Positions 33,953 to 46,124 of a stretch of 64,000 nucleotides of DNA are shown here, in pieces. Source of the stretch: Gnetum montanum (Eukaryota > Streptophyta > Gnetopsida > Gnetales > Gnetaceae); NCBI GenBank assembly GCA_015680685.1, contig MNCI01028376.1, positions 365,320-429,319 on the forward strand, in the 5' to 3' direction. Every line of letters begins with the position of its first letter. The first letter of the stretch is position 1. The position numbers were made by a program, and so were the translations under genes. Below the pieces are notes generated by a model. That model searched no databases. It worked only from the letters and a program-made list of their open reading frames with translations, and was not told the DNA's origin.

Positions 33953-36900
33953 TGAAAACCCCAATAATAGTTCTAGTTCCTAGAATGCTTTAACTTCATC
34001 TAAACATTAATATTATAAGAGAAGAGAACACATTCAATGACTTAAAGCCTTGAACATTTAATAGCTTACTTACTCTCTCACTTGGTTTCTTAATGTAACT
34101 TAATACCTTGATAATACTTTATGCAACTTGATCTACTTATATCACTACATCCTCTTACCTAGTATTTAGATAGTGATTTACATGCTAAACAAGAATCCAT
34201 ACAAAATTAAAACTAATAAAAATTAGGAAGTTACATATTCTCTACCTATGACATTATTAGCACTTGCAACACTATTAGTTACATTATTTTGGTAGGTTTC
34301 TACTTTGAAAAATTTACCACCTACCACAAATGTTACATAGAATTTTATTAGGAGTTACTTTAAATGAATGACAAATGTTATAGATATTATGCAATTTCTT
34401 CATTTTTTAACTTAAAAATTATTTCTCTATATAAATTTTGAATAGCATTAAACAAATTAGAATCAAATTTATGTTTGATAAGTTTACTTCATAATTATTC
34501 TCTCATAATAGAATCAAATGCTTTACCAAAATAAAAAAAGTAAATAAATATTTTAACTTATTTCCCTTTTAGAAATTTCTTTATCTTTCTCTTTCTTTGT
34601 TAAAGTAGTTTTATGTAGTCCTTAGTTGAGGTTTCATGATTATAAGAATTTCTAATATCTTTTACATATTTCTCAAGCATTACTCATTAAAATTGAAGTT
34701 TCATGGTAGATTTACTTGTTAAAAACTCCTAGAAATCAAAGTTTGGTTTACAATGTTATAAGCAAAGTTGGGGATATGTTTGAAAGCTTGCCAAGTGCAT
34801 AGTGCATAGTGCTTAAGCTTGTGTTGCAAAATTGGAACAACTCGATTATGTTAATGAAATGAAATGAGGCTTTATTACATATTCATAGATAATACAAATA
34901 GGCTCTACAAATTGAATAAGGATTAATGGGATCATTAAAAAAAATTATACAAGCTTTTTGCTATAACATTGTAAAGCTTTCACAAATGGGACATCACACA
35001 CCAATGGGGTATTAAAAACAAATTATATAGATTTTTTGTTTTAACATTATAAAGCTATCTCAAATAATGTGTAGTCATATAATAAGAAAGAAATACATGT
35101 AACTCATCTTCAAATGTGCTTTTCTTGGGGGAGTTGAATCCATCTTCCACTTTCAATTTTAAAATGATAAGAACTTAAGCAAAGCTTTGCGAAGCATTTA
35201 GATACTTGATGGTATAATAGTTAAGAGATAGTGAGATTCTACACCTACTTTATTAAATCTAATGTGGTATAAATAAAATTATCTCTTGCCTTCCATATTA
35301 GTCTCCATGTGTGTTAAAACCTTCTACTTAACTAATTGGATAATAGGATTTTGCTATAGATCCCCTCAAGAGGTATTCCATTTTCTCAACCATTGCATCC
35401 CCTAAAAATACCAACCATGGCTTGGCAAATCTGAAAGAATTGTCTTGACTTAAGATATGCAAGCTATGTATAACATTATTATTTATATCTCCACATTCAA
35501 CTCACCAAGAGAAGAAATTTTTTTTGCAATCTTTCAATATCTTTCTAAAATTTAACTCCCAAGTCCTAAAAAATAGATCTATGCAATATAGCAGGATAAC
35601 TAATGATCTAAAAAAATTAATTTCCTAGCCTTATATAAAACCTTAAAGGATAACTAATGATCTAAAAAAAATTATTTCCTAACCTTCTAGAAAACCTTAA
35701 AGCATTTCTTAATCAGGGCCTCTCCACAACCCACTTTTGCTTGTTCAAGGCCACATTGTAATTGTGGATATCATGCTAATTGCATATATTGATTATGACA
35801 ATTCTATTGCAAGCCCCATACATATGTAGCACTGCCTATAATAGTGATCTACTATCAATGCCCCTATTTATATAGTGAATTTGTTAAATTTTGTTAACTT
35901 GGTAGTTTTTGCAAATTGAACGGAGATTGCATGAATAAGAGATTACATAATGTGGAGAGAGGCTAGATAGTGAATATAGTTTGAGAAATCAGGGCAATAT
36001 ATCCCAATACAACATTGAAGCAAATTTAAAATTGGATCCACCATTTAATATAGTAAATAGTGTTCTATTTTTATTATTTTCTAATTTTATTGTTTATTAC
36101 TAATTATGATGCCAATAGAAAAATAAAAATTATATATTTGATTTTCCACTCTAATTGAGCTCTTAAACAAAAAAATTTGCAAAACCTAGCTACCAACATA
36201 GGTGGATATAATTGCTTTATTTTGCTAATATTACAATTTTAATCCAATTCTTACACCTAATTTATTCATTTTTTTCAATCTGATTTATTAAAAAGGCTAC
36301 CCATATGAGGATCGAATCTTATTTTTCAATATAGAATAGTGAAGATTCACCTATGGAGACTGAATTTAGATAATTTAATTTATTTAATTTTTTATATAAA
36401 AATTATCATGCCTTGTATTTTGATGTTTGGAATTATAAAGGAACAATAGGTGACCTAAGTGCCATATACCCAGGGTTCCTTGGTATATATATATATGCAA
36501 TAGAAAAGAGCATGTAAGCTCTTATCTTTTGACAATAATGTTAACGAAAGTGTGTGGCACACAATTTTTAGACTCTATATTTAATGGTAGAAATCACATC
36601 TCTAGCCATTGATGTATTAAAAATCAACTATATCTTAAGATGTTTTCTTTACTAAAATATGTTAATTTGATGTTTATTCTTCACAATATAATTGATTAAA
36701 AACTTAAAATTAGACTTTTGTACTATTATATGTTGAGTTGACAACAAGTTATCTTGCATTTTTCCCTTCTCCTGGTGTTTCCCTTTTCATTTTTTAAGAA
36801 TTGATGTTTCCCTTTTTCGTTTTTTTGAGAAACTACTAAACATAAAATTGAGTTGCTATTTAACTCAATGTTACTTGCACTCTTTTCTTCTTGTAATGTG

Positions 36901-37804
36901 GGCATTACTAAAGTTAATACGAGATGTAACTTGGATTCTCTTTTATTTGTAATCTAGGCATTACTAGATTTAAGCACTAGAAAATCAAGAAAAACTATGC
37001 TATAAATATAGATATAGTGTGAGCTTGTGATATAAAATTGCAGATAGTGAGAGAAGCCTTGTACTCACCCCTTCATTCTGAATAAAATTCTTTTGCCTTG
37101 CTCCATGGATTTTTCCCTTCACATTGAAGGGTCTTACCATGTAAATCTTGTGTGCTTTGTTTTTCTCTTTATTTTTACAGTGTAGCAAATCCTCTGTTTC
37201 TTTCATTTTTATATAATTATCAAACTAAAGTTTAAATTAAAACTCAATAAAATGTGCTTTATCCAAATAAATAGTTGATTGGTTACATTGAATTACATCC
37301 CTATATTCATTTTTCCAATCCTACCAGTGAGAAACATCTCCGACTGGATTTTTCAAAATATGTTCGCACATGATTTGGTGGAATTTTCCCAAATCATGAT
37401 TTGGCAGGACCACACTTGCTGACGCCTTATTCACTTTCACTTGTCTGCAATTATAAAGGCACTTGCATTGATGATGGATGATGGTGTGGTTGACGATGAA
37501 GAGAGCTTTGAATATGGTGGGTTTCTAACAAAATAGAAGTGGATTAGCTACAAGTTGGTGATGAAAGGAAAACAGAAACAGAAAAACCTATGAGAATTCA
37601 GGGGAGAAAAATAAAAGTGAGGAAAAGTATTGCCAAGAAGAAGAGAAAGAGGAGAGGAGATGATAAAAGAAGAAGAATACCAAAAGAGCTATGATGGTGA
37701 TGAGTGTTTTGATTCATGATTAGGAATGGATGATGGGGTTGGGAGGCTTTGGACTTGGTATACTTACAATCTATGCAGCTGGATTAAGACTGAGAAACAT
37801 AATG
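33953..37804. other. Unassigned AT-rich DNA with small repeats
   Basis: No gene is supported. Patterns noticed: a 62-bp tandem duplication at about 35,586-35,702 (core GGATAACTAATGATCTAAAA), a looser repeat pair at 34,920-35,050, and a short TA run at 36,485-36,495. The minus-strand ORF at 37,000-37,206 looks like chance. Confidence 0.5.
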
Positions 37805-37814
37805 AAAATGGCAT

Positions 37815-37945
37815 CTCAGGGAATATGGTGAGTAGTTAAGATATTCATCTCTCAATTGGGAGATTGTGGATTTAATTCTTGCCTCCCTTTATGAGTGTGG
37901 CAACATCTATAGTAGCCTTGTGATAAAACCTGTTTCATTAGTGAA
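37815..37945 (+). repeat. tRNA-derived SINE-like unit
   Basis: An A-box-like TGGTGAGTAGTTAAG at 37,826 and a B-box-like GTGGATTTAATTC at 37,866 are followed by a body containing GGCAACATCTATAGTAGCC and CTTGTGATAAAACCTG. The order fits a plant tRNA-derived SINE. This family differs from the unit at 931. Confidence 0.45.
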
Positions 37946-38882
37946 TCCTGCTATGAAGCCAGACGTCAAGTTGTCTTGCCTCAAAAAATAATGAAAATGA
38001 TGATGTGAGAAAGCAGATGAACTTGTTCTGAACCAATTCTATGGCTTGACACAGCATTGAGCTTCTTTAAAACTGAAAAAAGATTCTATAAATTTTTTAT
38101 TCTCATAGGTTTTCTTATGCATGTGAAAAATAAAAGCATTGATGTGGCAAAACTATTTTGGGTGAGTTTTCTAGAACTAAGGTGCCTTAGAACCAAAAAA
38201 TGATTTTAAAGCTTCTTAGAAAACAAAACCAGCTTTTTAGCCAAGCTTGCATGTGTGTGGAATAAAAACGAAGGGTGTGCAAAAAAGAGAACGCTGACAT
38301 AGCATAACTATTTTCAGAACCAAAAAATGATCCTGAGGGTGATCTTCAAACCTAAGGTGAATAAAATGTCCGAAAGTGCATGTGTTAGAAAAAAGCTAAG
38401 CAAGGTCCCACAAAGACCTGCATATAAATCAGGACCATTTTGAATAAGCATTATAGAATGGAAAAGCAATCGTAGAGGGTTAAGGGGCAGAGAGTAGCAA
38501 TTAAAGGCAGAATCTCTTGTAGAACTAAGAAATGGTTCTATTACCGGGTTCTACATGATAATGTGGCAAAAATAACCTGGTACATGATAATGTGGCAAAA
38601 ATAACCTGGGCAAACAATAGCTTCAGATGAAAGAATGAACTTACTCAAAATAAAAGCTCTCATGCAAAGGTAAACCTGTAACCAACCTTAAAACACTCGA
38701 GGGTTTATGGTGCACATAAGAAGATGTGTCAACTAGAAAAAGAATTTCAAACTCTTGGACCTGCCCATAAGGTATTTTATTTCATTTTTCTGTTGCTGCC
38801 CCTTTTTTTTTGTTTGCTTTGTTTTGTTTGTCACACATATGGCTTTAATTAATTGAGCCACACCCATTAACTGATTTCAGAT
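37946..38882. other. Unassigned DNA
   Basis: No gene is recognised. A 29-bp tandem repeat (TACATGATAATGTGGCAAAA core) lies at about 38,552-38,609. A pyrimidine-rich tract ending TGATTTCAG at 38,880 could be a splice acceptor for the next feature. Confidence 0.45.
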
Positions 38883-39196
38883 ACCATCCATCAATGCTTC
38901 ATTTTCATACTTCACTTTTTGATGATAAAAATGATTTTGGAGATGGATGCCATCATGCAAGTAACATTGATGTGCTGGCAAAGACCTTGCAAATGCTGTG
39001 CTTTCAACCAAGTGTCATGTTAGTCTTGAATGGGATCAACGAAGAGGAGACAGACTTCGATAGTCTGCTAATCTTGAAGGGAAGAGTACAACAGCCAGGA
39101 TTTCCATGGCATATTCTCAGACGCATGCTTTTAATCCTGCATCATCCTAATGTTGATGGCGACATGGTCTTTGTTCTATCCGTAAGCTTAAAATGA
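38881..39196 (+). CDS. Possible terminal exon of an unidentified gene
   Basis: An open frame of about 105 codons starts right after a good acceptor-like CTGATTTCAG and ends with TGA at 39,194-39,196. The protein contains LFDDKNDFGDGCHHASNIDV, LQMLCFQPSVMLVLNGINEE and ILKGRVQQPGFPWHILRR. Its composition is less AT-driven than that of chance ORFs around it. An AATAAA-like signal follows at 39,494. No matching family comes to mind and no upstream exons are identified, so it could also be a gene fragment. Confidence 0.33.
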
Positions 39197-40799
39197 CTGC
39201 CGCACAGCCTCAGAATGCTTTCCATCTTAATGGAGTTAATTTTAACAAATGCTTGTCATTGCTAGAGTTATGCAGTGATTTCTGCAATCTGTACTCTCTT
39301 CACTTTACAGGAATAAGGACAGTTGACTGAAGAATAGGCAAATGAAATGGTTAAACTGGAAGGGTCTGGGAGTCTTGGTGGTCAACTCGGATTACGTCGC
39401 CCATTGAGTGTTGGGATTTTGCACAATATGTTTGGAATTTTTTGCACTAAGTGCTTTAAAAGTACTTCGTGTTTTTTTCTTTTTTCTTTTTTTAATAAAT
39501 GCTTCTAACTTGAAGTTCAGGCTTGATGATCTCATTTGACGTCGGAGAAGCTCTAAATAATGAATTTAGCATTAGTTTTATATTTCACCGCTCTTTTTAT
39601 GCATGTTATCAAATGTATTTATTTTGATAAATGCCCATTTACGCCATGCATGTCTATCCTCGGACATAAGGGAAAGCCCTGGTTCGAACGCCGCAGAGCG
39701 GTTATAGAGATAAATAAACACCAACCTTACAGGTGCGACACCCTATTCCGTTGCCTGTGTGTTGTCAGACCTTAACAGACCTTCCTCGGTTGAGCAACAA
39801 GTTTAGAGCTCAGCTTGGTTTGCTCTTCAGTGATTGGTTGCTGTGTAAGCGGCATATGGGATTATAGTTTTGCTTCCATTACCAGAGATAACTAACATGA
39901 ATTATAATAATCACTAATATTTTTTATCACAGTTAGTTAATGCATGTAAGTAATATCTTTATTCTAAAAAAGAGTATGTTTATGAAGATCTATCTATCCT
40001 ACAAAACGGAACCTACAACTTGGGTTTTTATGCCAAGGCATACTTACCATTACCATTAAGCCAGCATCTGAATAATGTATTTAGGTACTATGGTGTGTTG
40101 ATGCAAGAATTTGGTTGACTACTGGCTAGGGTGCCTCCCATGTGGGTACAAAACCCAAGAATAAGATTAGGTGGATGAGCAATGTGGGGTTATGTTTAAT
40201 AAGCTGCCAACTTAACAAAATGAAACTTTTTTAAAAAATAATATTATACAATATAGGGTAAACACTAAGCTGAGAAGAACAAGTTTAGGAAAACGTACAT
40301 TAAATTTATTTACGCTCTTAATAATCAGAGACGAAAATTTTTTGTTTTAAAAACGAAAACATTAGGCCAAGACTGTATGGACTATTGCATTATTGGATCT
40401 GTAAGTTTGAAAAGAAATTACCCTATAATTTTTGAGGGAATCCAGAAATCTAAACACGGCCGATTCTTTAACATGAAATGAACTGACAGTAATAAAACCG
40501 GATCTGGAATGACAAATAAAGCAACAGTAATAAGACCGGATCTGGAATGACATATAAGGTATGGTGCAAATTTATATTATATCTTTATGACAAGTGCAAA
40601 ATAACCTTAGGCAATAACTTGAAACGGGAACCACTCAATATTGAAGCATTTAAACGGGAGTATAACCACTTATCAGAAACTGCAAACTGGAGTACTAATA
40701 ACAGATTTAAAAGGAAAATTAGCTCTGGAGTGAGCTTCTGATACTTTAGCCTGCACTGACAGCCTCTTGCAAGAGCTTGCCCGCTCATACCTCAAGGAA
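39197..40799. other. Unassigned DNA with a 33-bp tandem repeat
   Basis: No gene is recognised. A unit AACAGTAATAARACCGGATC and its next 13 bases occurs twice at about 40,485-40,552. The short ORFs here span non-coding-looking sequence. Confidence 0.5.
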
Positions 40800-41065
40800 T
40801 TAAACTTCCCTTAGCAAATCTTTGTATTTTGCCCTACGTTCTTCCAACAATTGTTGTCTACGCACTGGGAAAAAGAACATACATTCACAGGAATGGAAGG
40901 ATCGGGCTCCTTAGGAAGATCTGGAAGAACCGAATACAAATCAAACAGAGAATAGAAATTAGGATTGGGTGAGCTCCTGCCTAAGAGTTGTGGAGGATTC
41001 CAGTCGTCTCCCTCTTCTTCCACCTTGCTCTTGTCTATCCTTCGCTGTTTTTCCTCTTCCGTCAT
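40800..41065 (-). pseudogene. Small hydrophilic protein gene with an apparent 1-base frameshift
   Basis: On the minus strand MTEEEKQRRIDKSKVEEEGD leads into DDWNPPQLLGRSSPNPNFYS, LFDLYSVLPDLP and KEPDPSIPVNVCS. At the five-A run 40,870-40,874 (plus strand) the frame is lost. One base later, the next frame reads VRRQQLLEERRAKYKDLLRE and stops at TAA 40,802-40,800. That tail is clearly protein-like (charged helix), so the whole is probably a protein of about 88 residues with a homopolymer indel, either real or a sequencing error. An in-frame stop lies upstream of the Met. I cannot name the family. Whether it is a gene or a decaying copy depends on the indel. Confidence 0.5.
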
Positions 41066-41412
41066 CGCTAAAGTCTTCTACCTTTTGAGGGATGGCTCCC
41101 ACAAACCGTCCGTCTCCCTTGACCGCCTCATCTTCTGACTGCTATGCTCCCCAGCAGGAACCTGCACATTAATTCTTGATGAAAGCAAGGCTGCCACGTA
41201 TAAAACAAAGAACTGTAAACGATTCGTTACAATTGTTTTATTTTATTTTATTTCACTGCCACACAAAATTTTAAAAAGACTAAATAACTGTTACATAAGA
41301 ATAAAATCCCAATCCATAAAGGTTAAAAAACCGAAGACAAATGGAAACAACAAGCGATCAGACAGGCTTTGCATGGGTCACTCATGGCCATGTTTCTTAA
41401 GCAACCACTATC

Positions 41413-41637
41413 CTACCGTAAAACACCAGCAACTGCCGCGATCACACTAAAATGGGCAATGCAAGCCCTGCCAAAAGCAATGTTTTGGGTCTGCGGGTGT
41501 TCACCAGTCCCGTAGCAGATTGCAGCGGCCACAGCCACAAGCTCTGCACGGTGATTTTCGGAAAATGCTTGGGTCGTCATCTTGGTAGCAGTTGGAGTGT
41601 GTTTGGTTGTTACGTTTGCTGCCCAGGATTTGATCAC
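41413..41637 (-). CDS. Unidentified small ORF in a GC-richer patch
   Basis: A 74-codon ORF, MIKSWAANVTTKHTPTATKM at the start and alanine-rich with a hydrophobic end (ACIAHFSVIAAVAGVLR). It lies in a patch of about 240 bases that is richer in GC than its surroundings. An overlapping plus-strand ORF (41,452-41,748) competes with it, and neither resembles a known family. At most one is real; it may be an exon or gene fragment. Confidence 0.22.
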   Translation of the reverse strand: MIKSWAANVTTKHTPTATKMTTQAFSENHRAELVAVAAAICYGTGEHPQTQNIAFGRACIAHFSVIAAVAGVLR

Positions 41638-42041
41638 TGGTCTACTGACAGGTCAATGAGTAAAATGATAACAATGAATGTTTTAAAGGCTGCATGGGAA
41701 CTCTCGTTTCAAGCGCCCCTATTTCATTATGCAATTTGCTTTGAGTAACGTAATAGCTTCAAGTGGGTTTAGATGAAAATCTAATTAAATAATGGCCCCA
41801 TGGGAAAGTTGGCATCAACATGGTGTTAGTTATAGGTAACTATAAATAATTATTATTAAATCTTTAACCTACTTTTGAAAACTAGAGTTGATGAATCCAC
41901 TTGCTTCGGCAAGCTTATTTTGAATTATGAAATTGAAACTGAAACTTTTCCTAGCCTTCACTAAGACCCCTTAAATCTGTTAAACCAATTTTAGAATTCA
42001 TTTTACAAGCTTCTTTTTTAAAAAAAAAATTATAACTTGGT

Positions 42042-42122
42042 GCCACTTATTAGAATTAAACCTATGACTTGGGGTTACCAAGCTAAGACTCTTACCACTA
42101 AGCTCAATAATTAGTGCATCAA
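42042..42122 (-). repeat. tRNA-derived SINE-like unit
   Basis: The minus strand reads TAGTGGTAAGAGTC (A-box-like), then CTTGGTAACCCCAAG, then GGTTTAATTC (B-box-like), then GGCACCAAGTTATAA before a T-rich end. It is related to the unit at 931-1,030. Confidence 0.45.
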
Positions 42123-45100
42123 TTTTTTGTTTTTTGTTTTTCATTTTTTATTATCCATCAATAATTATAGAGCAATGAAAATATTTTTAATTGATTTTTA
42201 TTTTTTATTTTAAGTTGAAAAGTTAAACATTTATTCATTAATTCTATTTGTTATGACATTTCCTTCTCATTTTAAAACTTTCATCTAGCAAAAATGACAA
42301 TAATAAAATAATAAAATGGATACAAACAAAATTGTTTTCAATCCTATTTTGTGAAAAATACACCTTTTTCAATAATATAGCATTGATAGTAGATTCTATA
42401 ATAATTGTCTTACTCAAAGACCAATTGATAAAATTGGACAACAAGCAAATTATACATGCTAAGTCATCTAATTCTAATGTTTTGAGTATCATATCTTAGC
42501 CTTTAGGCTATGAATTACCATAATAAAAATATGAGATGGAGGAATAGAACTTTATCAAACTAAATAACAATTATACATGAGAATGCATGAAAAATTCTTA
42601 TAATTGTTAGTGTAGAAATATTGAACCAAGATATGCAAGTTATATATTAAGTCATCTTCAACTGTTTTGTATTAGCTGTTTTGTTGTTATAGGATTAAAC
42701 CATATATACTTCATGACCTTTTATATAGTTGAAGCTAACTTAGCTAACAATCTATTTGTTTTGTTACGCAACAAGCTTGATGAAGACCTTTTGACACTTT
42801 TTTCTATATATGAAATGAAATCTTTTGAAAATGTCTATACTAGATAGTTTGTGACATTTTCTTAAAGGCCTTTAAAAAGTGGTTATTTGTATTTTTGTTA
42901 TATTTAACAACACTACCTCTGATAGATTTCTTAGCACTATTTTAGAAATATGCTAGTGGCATTTATTAAATGCATGTTAGTTAGACTTTTGCCATGAATG
43001 TTTAGATGCTTTCTTAAGAAATTTCACTAATATCATTTTATAGGAAATTTTAAAAATCCTCTAGAATTATAAAAGTTGTTTCCAAAAGAATATGTGAAAA
43101 AGACTTCATTATTATTAAGTTCAAAAAAACATTTAAAGTAATTCTTCTATGTTTTATATGGGTTTGTAGAAGAAGTGGTGTGTAAAAACCCCTTTAAATA
43201 ACTTTTCAACCTTGTTATATTGGGCTTTCAAGTAGGCCTTGATTTTGAACTATTAGATAGAAAAATCCAAACCATTGAACTATGGAATTTTTTTATCTTC
43301 AAAGCAAAGACTTTATACTATATTAAAGAAATAACCTAGCATTACAAACTATTAATTCAAAAGTATTGAACCCACTCTACTACTATTATTGTTTCTTATA
43401 CCAATTTTTAAGAAGTTGCAAATGCACTAAGGGGTGGCCTTCCCAAAAATTTAAGTTCAATAAAAAAAGAGAAATAAAAAACATAGAGAAGATACACACA
43501 AATTTTAGGTGGTTTAGTTACTATAATGATTGATTCAATCCACCATCAAAAACTCTCCTAAAAATCCTCAAGGAGAAAAGTTATTTCATTAATAATTGAA
43601 ACCAAATCTATAGACTTTGACTAAGCATCCAACCACAAGCTTAAAGTCATAAGTTTCAAGTTACCCAATAGGGAAGAAAAATCTCACTTACCTTGTCTCA
43701 ACCTAGAGATAGAAAATTCAATTGAGATATATTCAAAGTCTAGGGATAGAGTAGAGAATGCAAAGATACAAAGTGTAGCAGAGAAATGAGAAGAAAGAAA
43801 TAGGAAGAAGAAATTATTCGAAAATGTACACATTGAGCAATCTAGAATCACAACATCATACAACAATGCTTCAATTTATAGTCAATGATTTCTTAGTCAT
43901 TTTCTAATTCATTGATATTTTCATTAAAGAGAATAAAATTTTTGAAGCATTATTTGTAACTTGAATGTTTAATATTTTTTCCTTTATTCACCTAGCTCAT
44001 TTTTCCTCTTATTTTTTTTATTGTTATTGGTTGTTTATTGTTTTCTTTTTATTAATATTAGTTTTTTTCTCATTATATTTTTTTTAAATTAAAATTTTCT
44101 TACTTTTTCTGATAACTAGATATTTGTTATTGTTCTAAAACTAATGGTGGTCGAATACATCTCAATTAGCTATTAATTGTGATACTATTTATTTTCTACT
44201 TAATCCTTGAGAAATCAATTGTAACTTTTGATGAATTTAGTATAATTCAAAGTGTTTTACAAAAAAAAAATGTGTAAGGTATAGATAGTATAATCATATT
44301 TGTTATACTTTTTAGCTTCTGGAACATGTATTTAATTGGTAATAGGAAGGAAAGAGATCTTTCTTATGGCTTAATGCCTTAGCAATTAGTATGAGGTTTC
44401 TAGGCACAAAAAAATTACTACAACTGAAATTATATTACATCTAGATAGACCTAAAGGATTTGTGAAATAAATTAACTCATGTAAAATTCATTAGTAGGAA
44501 TAAATCTTAAATATTTCTTCAATATAACTCCTTAGAACCAATACTTGTTTTAGATAAGAGACCAACTACTAGCACCATCCAAGAGAGTCTTCTTCACTCA
44601 AGGTAAAAATAATTTAATAATTTTATCCTCATAATCATGAGGACCAATTACTAACTAGTTGGACTTTGTGAACTTAAGTAATTAGGTATCATCATGATGC
44701 TTGGCTAAGAGAACTTTTTTGTATAGAATTATTGTTTTGGTTGAAATATGTACATTGGTTTTGATTTTTATTTTCAATGTGAAAATTGATTCTAAATGAA
44801 ATAATTTGAGATTTTATTAATTTGAAAATATAAAAGATTCTCTTAGCCAATAGATATATATCATAAATATATCTTTTGACATGGTAACACCTAGTTAAAG
44901 TGAAAATTAAAAAATAAAATTTTAGTTCTCTATACTGATTGAGAATCAACATTAAAAACCATATTAAACTTAAAAAATAATTAAACCAAAACTCATGTTT
45001 TATGATATTTGAAGACCCAAAGATGTATTCCACATCATGAAAAATTAAATATTGACTTAACATAGTGGCTAAGTAACACTTGCAATATTATATTTTGTTT

Positions 45101-45430
45101 CTATGAGGGCAACTAAGAAAAACATTATAGTTATTCTCATGACTTCATGATCATACATAAAAAATTATTAAGTTTAGTGACATAATAATCACAAGGTCCA
45201 AAGAAACTTTTCTTCTGGAATACTATTCCAGATTTTTAAGGAAAATATTATGATATATATAATTATGTAACAAAGACAAGTTTAAATTAATTGACATGTT
45301 GGTATGAGATCAATTGCAAATACCATCATTAATCTTAGATTTACAAACTATAAAATCTTCACTCAGAAAGAAAATTTTTACAGAGAATTCAAGAATGCAT
45401 GATTGACATTGTTGGGTTAACCAAGTTACA
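42123..45430. other. Unassigned AT-rich DNA
   Basis: I see no gene, RNA or element. The ORFs at 42,244-42,492 and 44,692-45,063 (minus) are low-complexity AT-driven readings. Confidence 0.55.
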
Positions 45431-45673
45431 ATGCAAAATAATGTTTTTTTTTTCCCTCATGGTAAAGCGTTTATGGCAAATAATTTGTTTAATCGACAAA
45501 GATTTTATGGTTTCAGATTTGCAAAGGGCATGTATCTAGCGAAAACAAAAGCTTTTACCGATGATGTATTTATTGTTGCAAAACTTGTGACAGCAGACTC
45601 ATATGTAGAATCTCAGCGACTTGTGAGACTTGCAACAAAAATGAGTTTCCAAAATTTGAAATCCCTAATATAA
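45431..45673 (+). CDS. Possible exon or gene fragment, unidentified
   Basis: An 80-codon ORF containing LFNRQRFYGFRFAKGMYLAK and VAKLVTADSYVESQRLVRLA. The composition looks protein-like, but I recognise no domain. It may be part of a gene together with, or unrelated to, the minus-strand open stretch at 45,867-46,124. Confidence 0.22.
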   Translation: MQNNVFFFPHGKAFMANNLFNRQRFYGFRFAKGMYLAKTKAFTDDVFIVAKLVTADSYVESQRLVRLATKMSFQNLKSLI

Positions 45674-45866
45674 GTTTTTTATTTAAACCTGATTGAAATG
45701 GTTGACCGTTTTAGCAATTTTCAATGATTTTTCCATGTACATAGAAAAGGTGAACCATAGCAATGGTTAAGAGTTTATTACAAGAAAACCTAAAAATAGA
45801 GGTAAGAATCGCTCATACCTATTTGTCCTACGAAACGTTGTCAGAATGGTAAATTATTTAAATCCT

Positions 45867-46124
45867 CTATGCAGAACAGAATAGTGATGCCATGCGTTGT
45901 AACCTGTCAAGGATCTCTATGCAGCCGATCTTTCCCAGAATGGCAGGTAGAGTTATTTCATTGCTGCAAAACATTCTTGCATCCTGAAATGGTATAGTAA
46001 CCTCAGCATCCAGGGCCGTCCTATAGCAATCCTTCTTGCAGTTTTTACCTAGCTCAAAGCAACCAGGTATTCTAATCCCACTGTTTATTTCTGCAGTAAT
46101 CTTTTGCGGTTGATACTTACTTTT
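45867..46124 (-). CDS. Exon-like open stretch without a start Met, unidentified
   Basis: The minus strand is open for 85 codons from a TGA at 46,127 to a TAG at 45,867-45,869. It reads KITAEINSGIRIPGCFELGK, then KDCYRTALDAEVTIPFQDAR, then TLPAILGKIGCIEILDRLQR. The varied composition and the LPAILGKIGCIEILD phrase (faintly leucine-rich-repeat-like) suggest a terminal exon or a fragment of a real protein. No family could be assigned. Confidence 0.3.
   Translation of the reverse strand, partial: KSKYQPQKITAEINSGIRIPGCFELGKNCKKDCYRTALDAEVTIPFQDARMFCSNEITLPAILGKIGCIEILDRLQRMASLFCSA

Noticed and set aside
39640-39710. CCTGGTTCGAACGCCGCAG as part of a tRNA gene
   Set aside because: It has a B-box-like core, but no A box at the right distance and no cloverleaf could be drawn.
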